From Tetradesmus obliquus (Eukaryota > Chlorophyta > Chlorophyceae > Sphaeropleales > Scenedesmaceae), in NCBI GenBank assembly GCA_030272155.1, contig CP126198.1, positions 4,278,001 through 4,342,000 of the forward strand: DNA of 64,000 nt, read 5' to 3'. The position numbers were made by a program, and so were the translations under genes. Of this stretch, positions 1 to 10,587 are shown piece after piece. The notes under the pieces were generated by a model. The model saw nothing but the letters and a program-made list of their open reading frames with translations, was not told where the DNA came from and did no database searches. How positions within the stretch are numbered: the first letter of the stretch is position 1; the number at the start of each line of letters is the position of its first letter.

Positions 1-54
1 ATGCATACAGCCCCCCTGAAGGAGCGTGCTGTGTGTGCTGCTGCGCTGCCGCAG

Positions 55-3044
55 GGCAAGTACCAGCCGAGGTACCTGGCCAGCAACGCACCCGCAGCAA
101 AGGGCTGCCTGGCCTGCCCCAGGGGCACCACCACCAAGGCCACAGGCGCAGTGTCACAGGCGCAGTGCACAGGTGCGGCTGCTGCCTGCAGGAATGGCTG
201 TTGCTGCCTCAATATGTGTTTTTGAGGTGCTGCATTTTTGTGTTCTGTCAGCCATGTTGTGCAGCTGTTGTGCTAGCCGCAGCCGTCACTGCAGGAGTAA
301 CATTTTGTCCTGTGGTGACCCTTTCATGTATCCGCTGCACTTTGCGATGATACATTCCTAAGCAGTATCATGCGCTGGACAAACAACATGGTTGGCATGC
401 AGTGTGGCAGCCGCCACGCCTCGCCTCTCTTCCTACAACAACGCCAGCCTCAAACCACCCACCTGCTGTGTGCACAAACCTTCTACCCTTGCAGACTTGA
501 AGGCCGGCTTCTTCGTACGGCGGCTGGCCATGGCGCCTCGGGACAGCAGCAGCATCAGCAGCGCACCCGCTGCCGCCGCTGCACTGGCCCCTGGCTTTGA
601 AGTGCAGGAGTGCCCTGAGGGCAGCTACCAGCCGTATGAGGGCGAGGACCCAGTGTACAACTGCACCTCCTGCGGTGTGGGCTTGAAGACGGACGGCACC
701 GGCGCCACCAGCAGCGAGGCCTGCTGTGAGTGGCCTTGGCAGTGACAGCTGAGCGTTGGTGTTTGTTTTGGTGGCCTCACTGTGCCAGTATGCAGATGTG
801 GTTCCAAGCATAAGGTTAATTTGCTTAAGGAAGTTGCATACAATGCATGGTATGCTGTCGAGACGCTGAGCACTCACAACCTGTGCGCTCCAAATGGTTA
901 CCGGGGGTTTGAGTACTAGCGCGAGTACCGCACTGGCAGTGCAGCGAGTACTCAGCCAGTACGCAGCCTGAGCATCAGGCCTGGCCAGCTGGGCCAGCCA
1001 GACTGTGCCACAGGCGGCTATTCCAGCCAGTTTCATACAGGCACTGAGTCCTGATTCATGTGTTACATGTTGGGCAGCCCTGCTGTTGGGTGTCTAACAT
1101 CGCAAATTTGCGCGCCGCTCAAGCCGCAACAGCATGTAGTGGTGGCAGGCCTAGCAACAGCATGCCACCAGCGTAGTAGGTGAAACCCATTTCAGCAGGT
1201 AGACAATGCATGCACTTCTGCTGATACCCTGCAAAATGCAAGTGCAAGGCGGGTCGGGGGGTTCTCCTCAAAGGCGCGCAACAAGGCGAACCCAGCCTCC
1301 GGGCAACATCAACACATACATAATGCTGTAAAGCTGTGCCAATATGTTGTTATGCAAACTTTATCTTTTGTCAGGACAAGGTGGATGCAGGTTCATTGGA
1401 GGCACCTCATGACACTTCTGCATGCACATGTGGTGGAGAAGCGGTCCGCTGCAACGTACAGTACTACGTGCACTTCAACATCCACAGATTGCATGTGCAT
1501 GCCAGCAGCTGCCAAATGGTTTGTAAGCAACAACGTCGTGATGCAACCAGGGCCCTGGGTGTCTTCAGGGGCGCTCTGGCAACTCGACATGCCCACAACC
1601 ATGAAGCTGCTGCATCTGACATTCAGCACGCGAGCGTCGTTACTGCTCAGAACAAAACGCCTACAGCCTTCATGTGCACGACATCACAAGTAAAGGGCAA
1701 CTTCAGAATTGCTCTAGTTCAGAGGGACAGAATACAGTTGTGTCAGACACTGTCAGGTGGAAAAATCACACCGCGGTCGGATCACATCACACATGCAGAG
1801 CTTTGCACACAGCAAGATATGCATGCGCTGCCATTGCAGAATACAGTGATCAAGGCTGTCACGACTGTGTCACAAAACACATCAAGACCACAGCAACCGC
1901 ACAATGCCCAGGCATCAAAATACAGTGATTTGGGCTGTCACAACTGTGTAACAGAACACACCAAGACCACAGCCACCGCACAACGCCCAGGCATCAACCA
2001 CTTGCAGACAACTGGCCACTCAGCAACAACAAGCACTGTAAACACCAACAACTGGAACCAACGCAGTGGCATCAACCACTTGCTGACAGCAATCGTGTGT
2101 GCAACCTGCCATCCACATACGTGTGCTACAACACAAGGCTGGTGACACTGGTCTAAGCAGCACATGAGATTGCATCACGCTGTGCAATTGTTTGAACTGT
2201 CAGCAGGTGGCTGACTAGGACAGCCCAGCACTAGTGACTAGTACTAGCAACACCGTCTATGTATGTCAGACCATGTATGTATGTTGTACGAACGACCTTG
2301 TGCTTGCTGCAGCCATGTCACCACATCTCAGCACTTTCCTGCAAAATGTACACCAGGGATGCCACCCCAATTATACATCACGCCCAAGGTACAAACCCGA
2401 CCAACGGGCAGCGGCCAAGGAGTTGCCACGCTGCCGCCACAAGCCGCTCAGCCGCTCTTGCTGCCCTTCTCCTTGTTCTTCTCCTTTGCCAGCGCCGCCA
2501 GGTGCCGCGAGTACCCCGGCACGGCCAGCTTGAGCTCCTCACGCTCCCCCTCCGCCGCTTCCAGCGCTGCCCTAATGCTGCCAGAGGTCACCTGCAGCTC
2601 CTTGATGCGGTCAAGGATCAGCCGCACCTCGCGCCAGCGCGCCTTGCCATGCGGCTGCTTGCTGCGCCATGTGGTGTCGGGCGGCTGCTTCTCCTCGCAC
2701 TGCTGCACTGACATGCCCCCGCTCACAGGCGCCGTGTACCAGTCCCAGAGGCTCTTCACGCTGGGCTGGTTGCGCAGCACAGGCACAGCCTTGGCGACGC
2801 TGCTGACGCCAGCTGCTGTCGTGCTGTAGGGCGCATGCTCAGCTGATGTTGCTGCTGCTCTCACTCCAGCTGCCAGCGCTGCAGACACAGCCTGAGAGGC
2901 AGCAGCAGCTGCTGCAGCGCTTACTTCTGCCTGCTGTGCCGTGCCCCCTCCAGCGGTGACAGCTGCAGCAGCTGCTGCTGCAGCTGCAGCAGCTGCAGCT
3001 GTAACAGCAGCAGTCTCTGAAGTACCTCTTGCTACCCCTGCAGG

Positions 3045-3099
<55 letters not shown>

Positions 3100-6000
3100 C
3101 CACCAGTGCTGGTGTGCGCCCGCACGGCGCCGGAGCTGCTGGGGCGCAGCAAGCTGGAGAACGCTGCAGACAGCGAGGGCTGAGCTGCTGGGGCTCGCTG
3201 CAGCGTTGGTGCCGCGAACATGCGGCAGCTGCTGCCACTGCCAGCGCAGGCAGCTTGACCTGCCCGTGCTGTCACCAGCTCTGCCTGTGCAGCCTCCAGC
3301 TCCAGCTGCAGTCTGCGCACCCTAGCTGCAGCAGCTGATGGGCGGGCACCACCCGCTGCCGCACTCCGCCCTGCACGTTTGCGCTGTAGCCTGCGCTGCT
3401 GCGTGGTGTGCTGCTCCTCGTACTCCTCATCTGCATCTTCACAGTAATCGTCATCCTCATCCTCCCCGTAATCACCCTCCCCCTCCTCCTCCTCCTCCTC
3501 CTCCTCATCATCATCATCTGATGCTGCTGCTGCTGCTGCTGCTGCCATGCGTGCACTCCTGCTGCGGGTGCGGTGCGGTGTCAGCTGCTGCAGCAGGGAC
3601 AGCAGCTCCTCCTCGCCGACATCTGCTTCTTCATCACTGTCACCTGGGCCAGCCGACGCTCCTGCTGCTGCTGCTGCTGCTGCCGCCGCTGACGCACTGG
3701 CTGCAGCAGCATCTGCAGCGGGTGATGTGACTGGTGCACCGCGGCCTGCTGCTGCAGGCGCTTCTAAGGGCCCAGCTGCCTCTGCTGCATGCAGCAGGGT
3801 CTCAAACACCTGCTGCTGCTCCTCAGCAGCATCGCTGAGGTCACGCGGCACCCTGCGGCTGTCCATCTCATGCAGCACTGCCCTGCGGCCCAGCAGCATG
3901 TCGCGAATCTCCTGCACACCGTGTGCCAGGTCCATCACGCGCTCTCGGGTGCTGCGGGGGCGCAGGTGCTCATAACCACCTGCTGCCAGCTTGTCCTTGA
4001 AGATGGCCAGCAGCCGCCTGCAGCAGCCGGGAGGAGGTGTGCCAGCAGCAACAAAACAGACAACAGGGGCAGCCGTTGTCAACACATGAACGCAAGCAGC
4101 GTGACAGTGCATCATACTGCTGCAGCCATGTCACCCCGTCGTGGAGTACTTGATGACAGGCGGCATCTCAAGCATGACTGCAGCGGCTGCATGCAAACAC
4201 AGCTACACCGCACACAACACACAAACATCACCACTGCGTTCTGCTGCACCCATTTGGGCCCTCACCTGAAGCGCGGCTTCTCCAGCATGAACTTGATGCT
4301 GGGGTTGGCAGCTGCAGCCTCGCGCACCTCCTCGTTCTCGCAGCACAGCAGGCCGCAGCTGTCCTGAGCTCCCACCCTGCCCAGGTAGTCCATCACTATT
4401 GCCAGCGCACCCGCTGAGGGGTTCTCAGCCAGCTGCTTGCGCGTCATCTTGTCCACCTGCAGGCGGCATGTAAAAGAGGACCTTGAGTACAGCGCTGTAA
4501 ACAATGCACCTTGCTGCCACAGCATGCAGAATGCGAACTAGCTACGCAATGGCTGCAACAGAACAGGTGCACAAGGAGCATGCAGCGAGTAAACCCTGCA
4601 CACGAAGGTAGCCACGACCGCTGCCAGCAGGTGGCAGGTGCTCACACCACTGCGATGCGAGCAAGCATACCCACCATCGCCTGCGCCTCCTTCACAGGTA
4701 GCAGCTCGGCCGCCAGCTCTGCCATCTCCTCATCATCGTCGAAGGTCAGGCAGAAGCGCTCAGCGAAGAAGGCGTCCATCTGGTCCTGGGGCCAGCCAGC
4801 AGCAGCCAGCAGCCCCTGGGGCTTGAAGAAGCGCAGGTAGCACAGGTTGAGGGCGGTGCGCAGCCAGCGGCCCATCCTAGCGATCAGCTGCAAGCGGTGC
4901 AGAGCAGCCCAGCAACATTGTGAGATGACGGCAGAAGGGATGGTGGCAGCCGCCGGGACATCTAACTCTGCTTTGCTGCTGCTAGCATGCACAGCAGCAG
5001 CTGCTAAGCAGCGCGTGCGCTTCCTGCGGCATATGCTGCGTGCTGCCGCCCACCAAAGCGGGTTTCTCTCAGCAACTGCCCAGGCTCAGCGAGGCCACTC
5101 ACCCCGTCATCCACACCTTGCTCATCCAGGTCGCGCGCCTTGTACATCCTGAAGGCGTGCGTCACCTTGGTGATGATGATGCCGGCCGCCTCCAGGAAGG
5201 CCTTGAGGCTGTCTGCGTGCTGCGTGTAGCTGATGCTCTCGTGGGGGTTGTTGCCAGTCCACAGCGGGGTGTGGTGCCACTCATCAGGGTCCAGCACGTT
5301 CGGCACTGGGGCCTTCTCCAGCATGAAGCGGGTGATCAGGTGCCGCGCCAGCGCACCATGGGCGCACAGCAGCGGGTCCTTGTGGCGGATGGAGCCGGCA
5401 TAGGCCACCTTGCCACCAAACTGGCGCTTGCCACCCCGCAGCACTGCTGACAGCAGGATGGCAGGGTTGGGGCCTGCTCATCGAAACAAAGACGTAGGCG
5501 GCAGCAAGGCAGCGGCATGTTTGATGAAGGGTACACTACGTCCAGATTTGTGCAGAGCCAACAGTGTGCACAACGTGCTCCCAACACCGGGGCTGTCATT
5601 CTTATCGACATTATCTACAGCAGCACCCAGCATTGCTGCCGCATGCTACACCACTTCAGTTTTTGAATTGTCGAGGGTGATGTCAGCAATGCATTGCTGT
5701 TGTCTGGCACAGTTGCTATGTGCGCTGCTCGCATTTTGTCATAGTACACAATTGCATCGGACTGGATGCGGGAAATCATTGGCTGTTCTATACTTCACAC
5801 CTACCTATCACGCGCAGCACCTCTGGCGGCAGCAAGTCGGGCAGGAACACCAGCCGCGCATCGTCACCCCTGCCGATGGTCATGGTGAGCCACAGCGCCA
5901 TGGACAGGTCGCGCGCAGCTGTGGGCTTGTCGCTGCCCAGCATGGTCAGGCACAGCTTGAATAGCTGGTCGGGCGAAAGAGTGTCATCCACTGTGCCGAT

Positions 6001-7445
6001 CTGCAACATAAGAAAGTGTGGTTGGGTTACAGTTGTCCCCGCAGAGCCAGCATGCAAATAGTCCCCACTCACACAGCCCTATCGGTTGCTTCAACTGCCA
6101 CCAATGTCACCACCACGCAGAGACACATGCAGCAGTGCCAGGGCACTGCAATTGGCAAGCGCTGTGTGTAAGAGTGCTGTAAAACCACTGCTGATAGAGA
6201 ACAGATCTGCTTTCCGTATGATCACAGCACCAGCACATCACGAAGTGCCCTGACTGGAAAGCAGACAGTGTCACACTGTACAGTACAAACACCCAGCACT
6301 TGTCATAGCCACACAGCCTGTTCACCTGCGGGTCGCGGTCTGGCCTGGCACCCTTGTCTGGCAGCGACTTGGCCTCTGCCCCCGATGCAGCTGACGTGTA
6401 GGCTCCACCCATGTCGCCTGCTGAAAGGCCAGCTTTGAGGTGATGCAGCATCCAGTACAGCTTCACCATGCCACGGGCCTGCTTGACCGTGCCCAAACCC
6501 TGTGTGCAGGCAGTGCAGCATACAACCCCACGTTGGCTGTCATGCCTGGCATTGCTCACTATGGCAGCCGCTAGGCTGCAGCTGGGCTGCAGCTGAGTGA
6601 GGGAAGGCATAAGCTGCTTGGTCATTGCTACCGCACATCTGGCACATGCCTGCTACTGCACTGCCATCTGTCCTTGTTGTCACCGCTGCAGTGCTGTTCA
6701 AACGAGCCCAACGCACTGCAGTGGGTGTGTGTACATGTCCTTGTTTTACAGGAACATGTATGTGTATGCAATGGTAATGAAGGTGAGACCAGCAGCAGCC
6801 AGTGGTGTGGCTCAGCAGCTGAATCTCATGCACAAACAGCGCCGTTCTGCCAACACTCACGATCTGTTTCGCCTTGTTTGGGGCCTCCCAGCCAGGGTAG
6901 TTCTCGCCTACCCACATCATGAAGCTGGTGATCTTGGCCTGTCCATCTGGAAGCGACATGTCCGGGTTGTAGGGCGGGTCGCGTGCGCTCCCATCCTGCA
7001 AGTGCTCACAGTGCCACTACAGCAGCAGCAACAGCAGCAGCAAACTAGGCACGTGTAAGATATGCAGGGCCCTCCCCAGCCAAGAACAGCCGAGAAAGCA
7101 ACAGCTGATGGGTGCATCTATGCGCAGGCTTTTTTCTTTTGCCTAGTGGAGTCATGCTGCTGCGCAAGCCCCTACTCCCTTCAAGCTCACCAGGTAGCGC
7201 GCATACTGCGAGTCGTACTTGCGCTCAGTCTCAGGCCGCTTGGATCCCTCCATGTCATGCGCCAGGTTCTCCAGCTGCTCTGAGGTGATCCTGCAAATGT
7301 GTACATGCAGTGCCAGTGCCTTCTTCAGGCAACACCGACGCGCTTACTGCTAACCGCTGCATATCTGGCCTCTGCTGCTGACCTGACTGTCTTTCAGCAC
7401 GCAAGCTGCTGCTGCTGCTGATTGCCAACTGTAGTGCATGAACGG

Positions 7446-7484
<39 letters not shown>

Positions 7485-7529
7485 TGTTCAACAAGTAAAT
7501 TGCTCCCCAGTCGAAGCAGATGCACTGCT

Positions 7530-7575
<46 letters not shown>

Positions 7576-10500
7576 TGCTGCTACTGCTGCGCCCATCCTG
7601 CTGCTCTTCATGTGTGCAGTATGTGTAGTTAACTCAGCCACAACGCATTTGCATGTCTGTCTGTGCACAGCTTTTTGCTGGGAGATAAGGCAAGTGTAAC
7701 CCTACAGCAGCAGCATGCAAGCAGCAGCAGCATGCAAGCACGAGTGCTGCTCACTCTGCATGCGCATAGCCTCCGCCGTCGTCGCTGCTCTGTTGCTTAG
7801 CTTTCAGTTTGCGCTTCTTGGCGGGCACAGTGCGCTTTGGTTTCGATGCGGGTCGGGGTCTCTTGCTGGCCTTCCTGCTGCGCCTTCCCCGCTTCGGGGG
7901 AGGCTCTGGACTGCTAGACTCCGATTCATCATCAACTAGGTCATCTAATTTTTCCGTGTTGAAGCTATCGCTTGGCTTCGCCTTAGATTTGCGTGTGCTC
8001 TTCATGAGTTCAAATCATATTCAACTCCCAAGTGCCTCCGAAATGCAATCGCAGAGCACTGCGAGTGCCTTACATCAATAATAATACCATTAGATGGCGA
8101 GCGTCTTGCAGGATGCGCTGTGCGGTTCGTCAGGACCCAGGTTTTGGGTGGTAACTAGGGCCGTGGCAGTTACCACGGTTTGCGTACCCTCAGTGTGGTA
8201 CGCATGCGTACTGGTAACCCAGTGGGGGGGTACGCAAACCCCCTGGTAACCTTGAGTTACCTAATCAAATCTGTCCCACCTGCCTGCCATCTCTTTGATA
8301 TGCTGCCACAGATATTGATGAGGGCTTTGGCAGCCAGCTTGTGGGCGGCGTGCTGACAGCCTACCCCTGCCCGGCAGACACCTTCAGGCAGCTGGTTGCC
8401 ACCGGCATCATGCCTGTCGACTGTGACCCCTGCCCTGCTGCTACCAACACAAAGGGCAAGACTGGTGCCAGGAGCGAGGATGGCTGTGATGGCCATGCTG
8501 CAGGCTACGGTGAGTGCTGCAGTATACTGGCCGGCAAATTTGAATGTGCTCTGCTGGCATGGTCATCAAGCTGCCGTCTGCTACTGTTTGAGGTTGTCCG
8601 CTGACACTGTCAATGGGTGCATAGTGCATGTTCCGCATGTGGCGTGTGGCAAGCTGGTGATGTGTGCAAGAAGGGCCACAGCTAGTGTTGTTGGATTGCA
8701 CCATGCATGCTGTGCATGGTTCAGCCTCGCCTTCCAGCTTCAGCACGACCATGATCTCAGCGCTGCATCGGCGGCCAAAGACTGTTATGCTGCATGGTCT
8801 GTTCGACAGCGTGTTCTAACAAACAATCGCGCTGCACGCGCGCTGATATGCAGGTGCTGACAATGAAGGCACCATTGTGCAGTGCCCAGTGGGCTCCTTC
8901 AACCCTGCCAACACGGGGAACTGGCTCCCCTGGTGAGCAGCAGCGGACCAGGAGGTGCAGCAGCTACTGATCTGTTGCAGCTGCAACGGCGCAATAGCTG
9001 TGCATGGTCACCTACACCAATAGTGCAGGCATCACGCCATTTGTGTCAGTTGCGATTGCCATTTGTTGCCAGCACCAACAACCAGCAGAGCCTCTGTACA
9101 CATAGGCAAACACACCGAAGCAGCCACCTCATTGCTTGCAGGACACCCAGTCGTCAACTGTGCATCACACTTCTGCTGCTGCTGCTCCTGTCTCCACAGC
9201 ACGTTCTGCAAGTTTGGCCGCTCCACCCTCAGCGACCCAGCCAAGCAGGTTGCAGCCGCCGACTGCCTGCCCAAGCCTGGCCACGGCCTACAGTTCAAGC
9301 AGGGCTCCTTTGACTTTACCTTTGACCAGCTGCAGGCAGAGGCGACAGCAAGGCAGCTCAGCGTGTTAGATCTGCTTGCAGATCTGCCGATGGATGAGTG
9401 CCCTGCAAGCAGCTTCTCTGCTGCACCCTCCTGGGCCGCTGGCCTTGATGCTGCAGCAAAGGCACTCGCGCAGACTTGCCAGCCGTGCGCAAATGGGGCA
9501 GCAACAACGCCAGGCAGCAGCGGTGCAGCGTCTTGCAGCGCCGCAGGTGAGGGTTCAGGGAGGCAGCGTGGCACTAGCCCATGCATGCACTGCATGCACC
9601 ACAATGCTGCATGGTTGGCCTATCGTGCTTAAGCTGCATTACGCTGCACAGCCAGCCACATGTGCCTTTGAAACACACATGCCAACAACTGCATCACCAC
9701 CACCATCCACAGTGCATAGAACCCTATCAGGGTCGGATAATCTGCTATGCGCAGTAGCACAGCACATCTCGCACTACTAATCACAAGCAAAAGTGGCAGC
9801 CTCAGCAGCAGCACCTGGCGCTCCTGCCTGCCCTTCTCCAGCCTGCTAACATGCTGCTGCTGCTGCCTGCATACCGAATCTCACAGACTGCCCTGCTGGC
9901 AGCCAGAAGGACGGCGCTGGCGGCTGCAAGCCATGCAGCATCGGCAGCTTCAAAGATGGCACATTTGGCGCTTGCGAGGCATGCGATCCTCAGGAGTTCA
10001 ACCTGTTTGGTAGCGACCTGGGAGCAGTGCGTGCCACCACGCTGGCGCCTGGCGCCAGCAGCGCAGCGCAGTGCGTGCCAACCGTGTTCAGTGTGGAGCC
10101 TGACATGACAGACAGGATGCTGCACCCGGGCCAAGATGACGACTTTGTGACATATGACAACGTTACGAGTTTGAAGGCATGCGTCAGCAAGTGTACAGCG
10201 GGAGCAATCTGCATTGCCGGGCGCGAAAAGGACACAGGAGACTGCAAGGTGGCGACATATGCAGCGGCTGCCGGCGCCACAGCAGCACAGCTGGGAGCTG
10301 CTCAAGCAACTGTGTATGTTAAGGCTGCAGGGGAGCAAGCAAGCAGCAGCTATGTTGCACTGCTGTCAGCTCACACCTGGGAGAAATCTGCAGCTGCTGA
10401 CATTGCTGACATGCCAGCTTCCGCAGATGACGCAGTTGCAGGGCTGGTACAGTGTAAGGCTGCCTGCAGCGCGTCTAGCGAGTGTGTGGCAGTTGTATAC

Positions 10501-10587
10501 AAGCGTGCGGCTGCCACATGCACTTTCAAGAAGGCAAGTGTGGATTATGTGTGGGTGGGCTACCAGGCAGCTGTTGTTATGGGGTAA
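55..10587 (+). CDS. GCC2/GCC3-repeat and PAN/Apple-like cysteine-rich protein (5' end outside window)
   Basis: I trace exons 55-172, 495-725, 8312-8509, 8854-8932, 9200-9546 and 9887-10587; the phase carries through every junction. The earlier part lies to the left of the window. Repeated modules of the form C-P-x-G-(S/T)-(F/Y) ... C-x2-C-P ... G-A-x-S-x-x-x-C (for example CPEGSYQP, CPADTF, CPVGSFN) are GCC2/GCC3, ephrin-receptor-like disulfide repeats. The last exon holds two PAN/Apple-like segments (CVSKCTAGAICIA and CKAACSASSECVAVVY) and ends in TAA. Such proteins are normally secreted or extracellular parts of membrane proteins; the exact role is unknown. The intron 726-8311 is 7.6 kb and carries a whole opposite-strand gene. 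The junction reads EAC-Y-IDEGFG, the normal spacing between these repeats, which supports one gene rather than two. The stop overlaps a possible donor (GTAAGC), so a further 3' exon is possible. Confidence 0.75.
896..958. repeat. Left foldback terminus of the recombinase element
   Basis: Starts GGTTACC-GGGGGTTTG and continues with GAGTACT, GAGTACC, a GCACTG-G-CAGTGC hairpin and AGTACTC. GTAC recurs at roughly 10-20 bp spacing, as in the right terminus, suggesting recombinase-binding repeats. Confidence 0.6.
1841..1998. repeat. 79-bp direct tandem repeat, two copies
   Basis: Copies 1841-1919 and 1920-1998 both start ATACAGTGAT and end with CCCAGGCATCAA-type sequence, with about ten differences. 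They lie in the A/C-rich 3' region of the recombinase gene, inside the element. Confidence 0.8.
2448..8005 (-). CDS. Crypton-type tyrosine recombinase with GCR1_C domain
   Basis: Nine exons, phase-consistent: 8005-7755, 7290-7191, 6995-6861, 6499-6326, 6000-5805, 5473-5103, 4887-4675, 4456-4266, 4017-2448; 1066 residues. Residues 1-84 are basic and nuclear-localisation-like (KKRKLKAK). An N-terminal SAM-like core-binding region follows, then an Ndc10 domain II/tyrosine recombinase fold. The candidate catalytic set is Arg264 in GRGDDAR, Lys317 in RHKDPLLC, His391 and Arg394 in THAFR, Trp417 in GRW and Tyr426 in CYL. Residues from about 963 (SVKSLWDWY ... EEK ... WR ... LILDRIKEL) match the GCR1_C DNA-binding domain that ends fungal Cryptons and Gcr1. 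Between them is a roughly 350-residue acidic, Ala- and Gln-rich linker. All key residues are present and no break is visible, so the gene looks active or under recent selection. A domesticated role is the alternative. Confidence 0.85.
3048..3096. repeat. CTG/CAG run (polyglutamine in the recombinase linker)
   Basis: About 16 CTG units. Read on the minus strand in frame they encode the Gln tract before EPAGVARG in the recombinase linker. Confidence 0.95.
8169..8251. repeat. Right foldback terminus of the recombinase element
   Basis: GTTACC-A-CGG-TTTGCGTACC at 8169-8188 pairs with its inverted partner at 8229-8251 (GGTACGCAAACC is a perfect 12-bp complement). The 40-bp loop contains a 14-bp perfect palindrome (GTACGCATGCGTAC). 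GGTAAC/GTTACC occurs at least five times between 8150 and 8262. Confidence 0.7.

Larger units (their letters stand above)
896..8251 (-). mobile_element. Crypton-like tyrosine-recombinase element nested in an intron
   Basis: Seen: GGTTACC followed by GGGGGTTTG and a GTAC at 896-916 recurs inverted at 8229-8251 (one extra A, one mismatch). Between them lie one minus-strand gene (8005 to 2448), its A/C-rich 3' region and a TGTAA signal on the minus strand at 1063-1067. Both ends fold: GAGTACT ... AGTACTC with an inner GCACTG-G-CAGTGC on the left; a second inverted copy of the end motif at 8169-8188 and a palindrome around GCATGC on the right. CAAAT at 891-895 and at 8266-8270 is a candidate target duplication. 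Removing 896-8270 leaves a 211-bp host intron, normal for this window. Known: Cryptons are DNA transposons mobilised by a tyrosine recombinase and usually lack long terminal repeats. Inference: this is a whole, fairly young insertion; the exact ends are uncertain by about 20 bp. Confidence 0.7.

Noticed and set aside
896-8251. DIRS-type retroelement
   Set aside because: A tyrosine recombinase with inverted termini recalls DIRS, but no reverse transcriptase or RNase H coding is present, and the GCR1_C domain points to Crypton.
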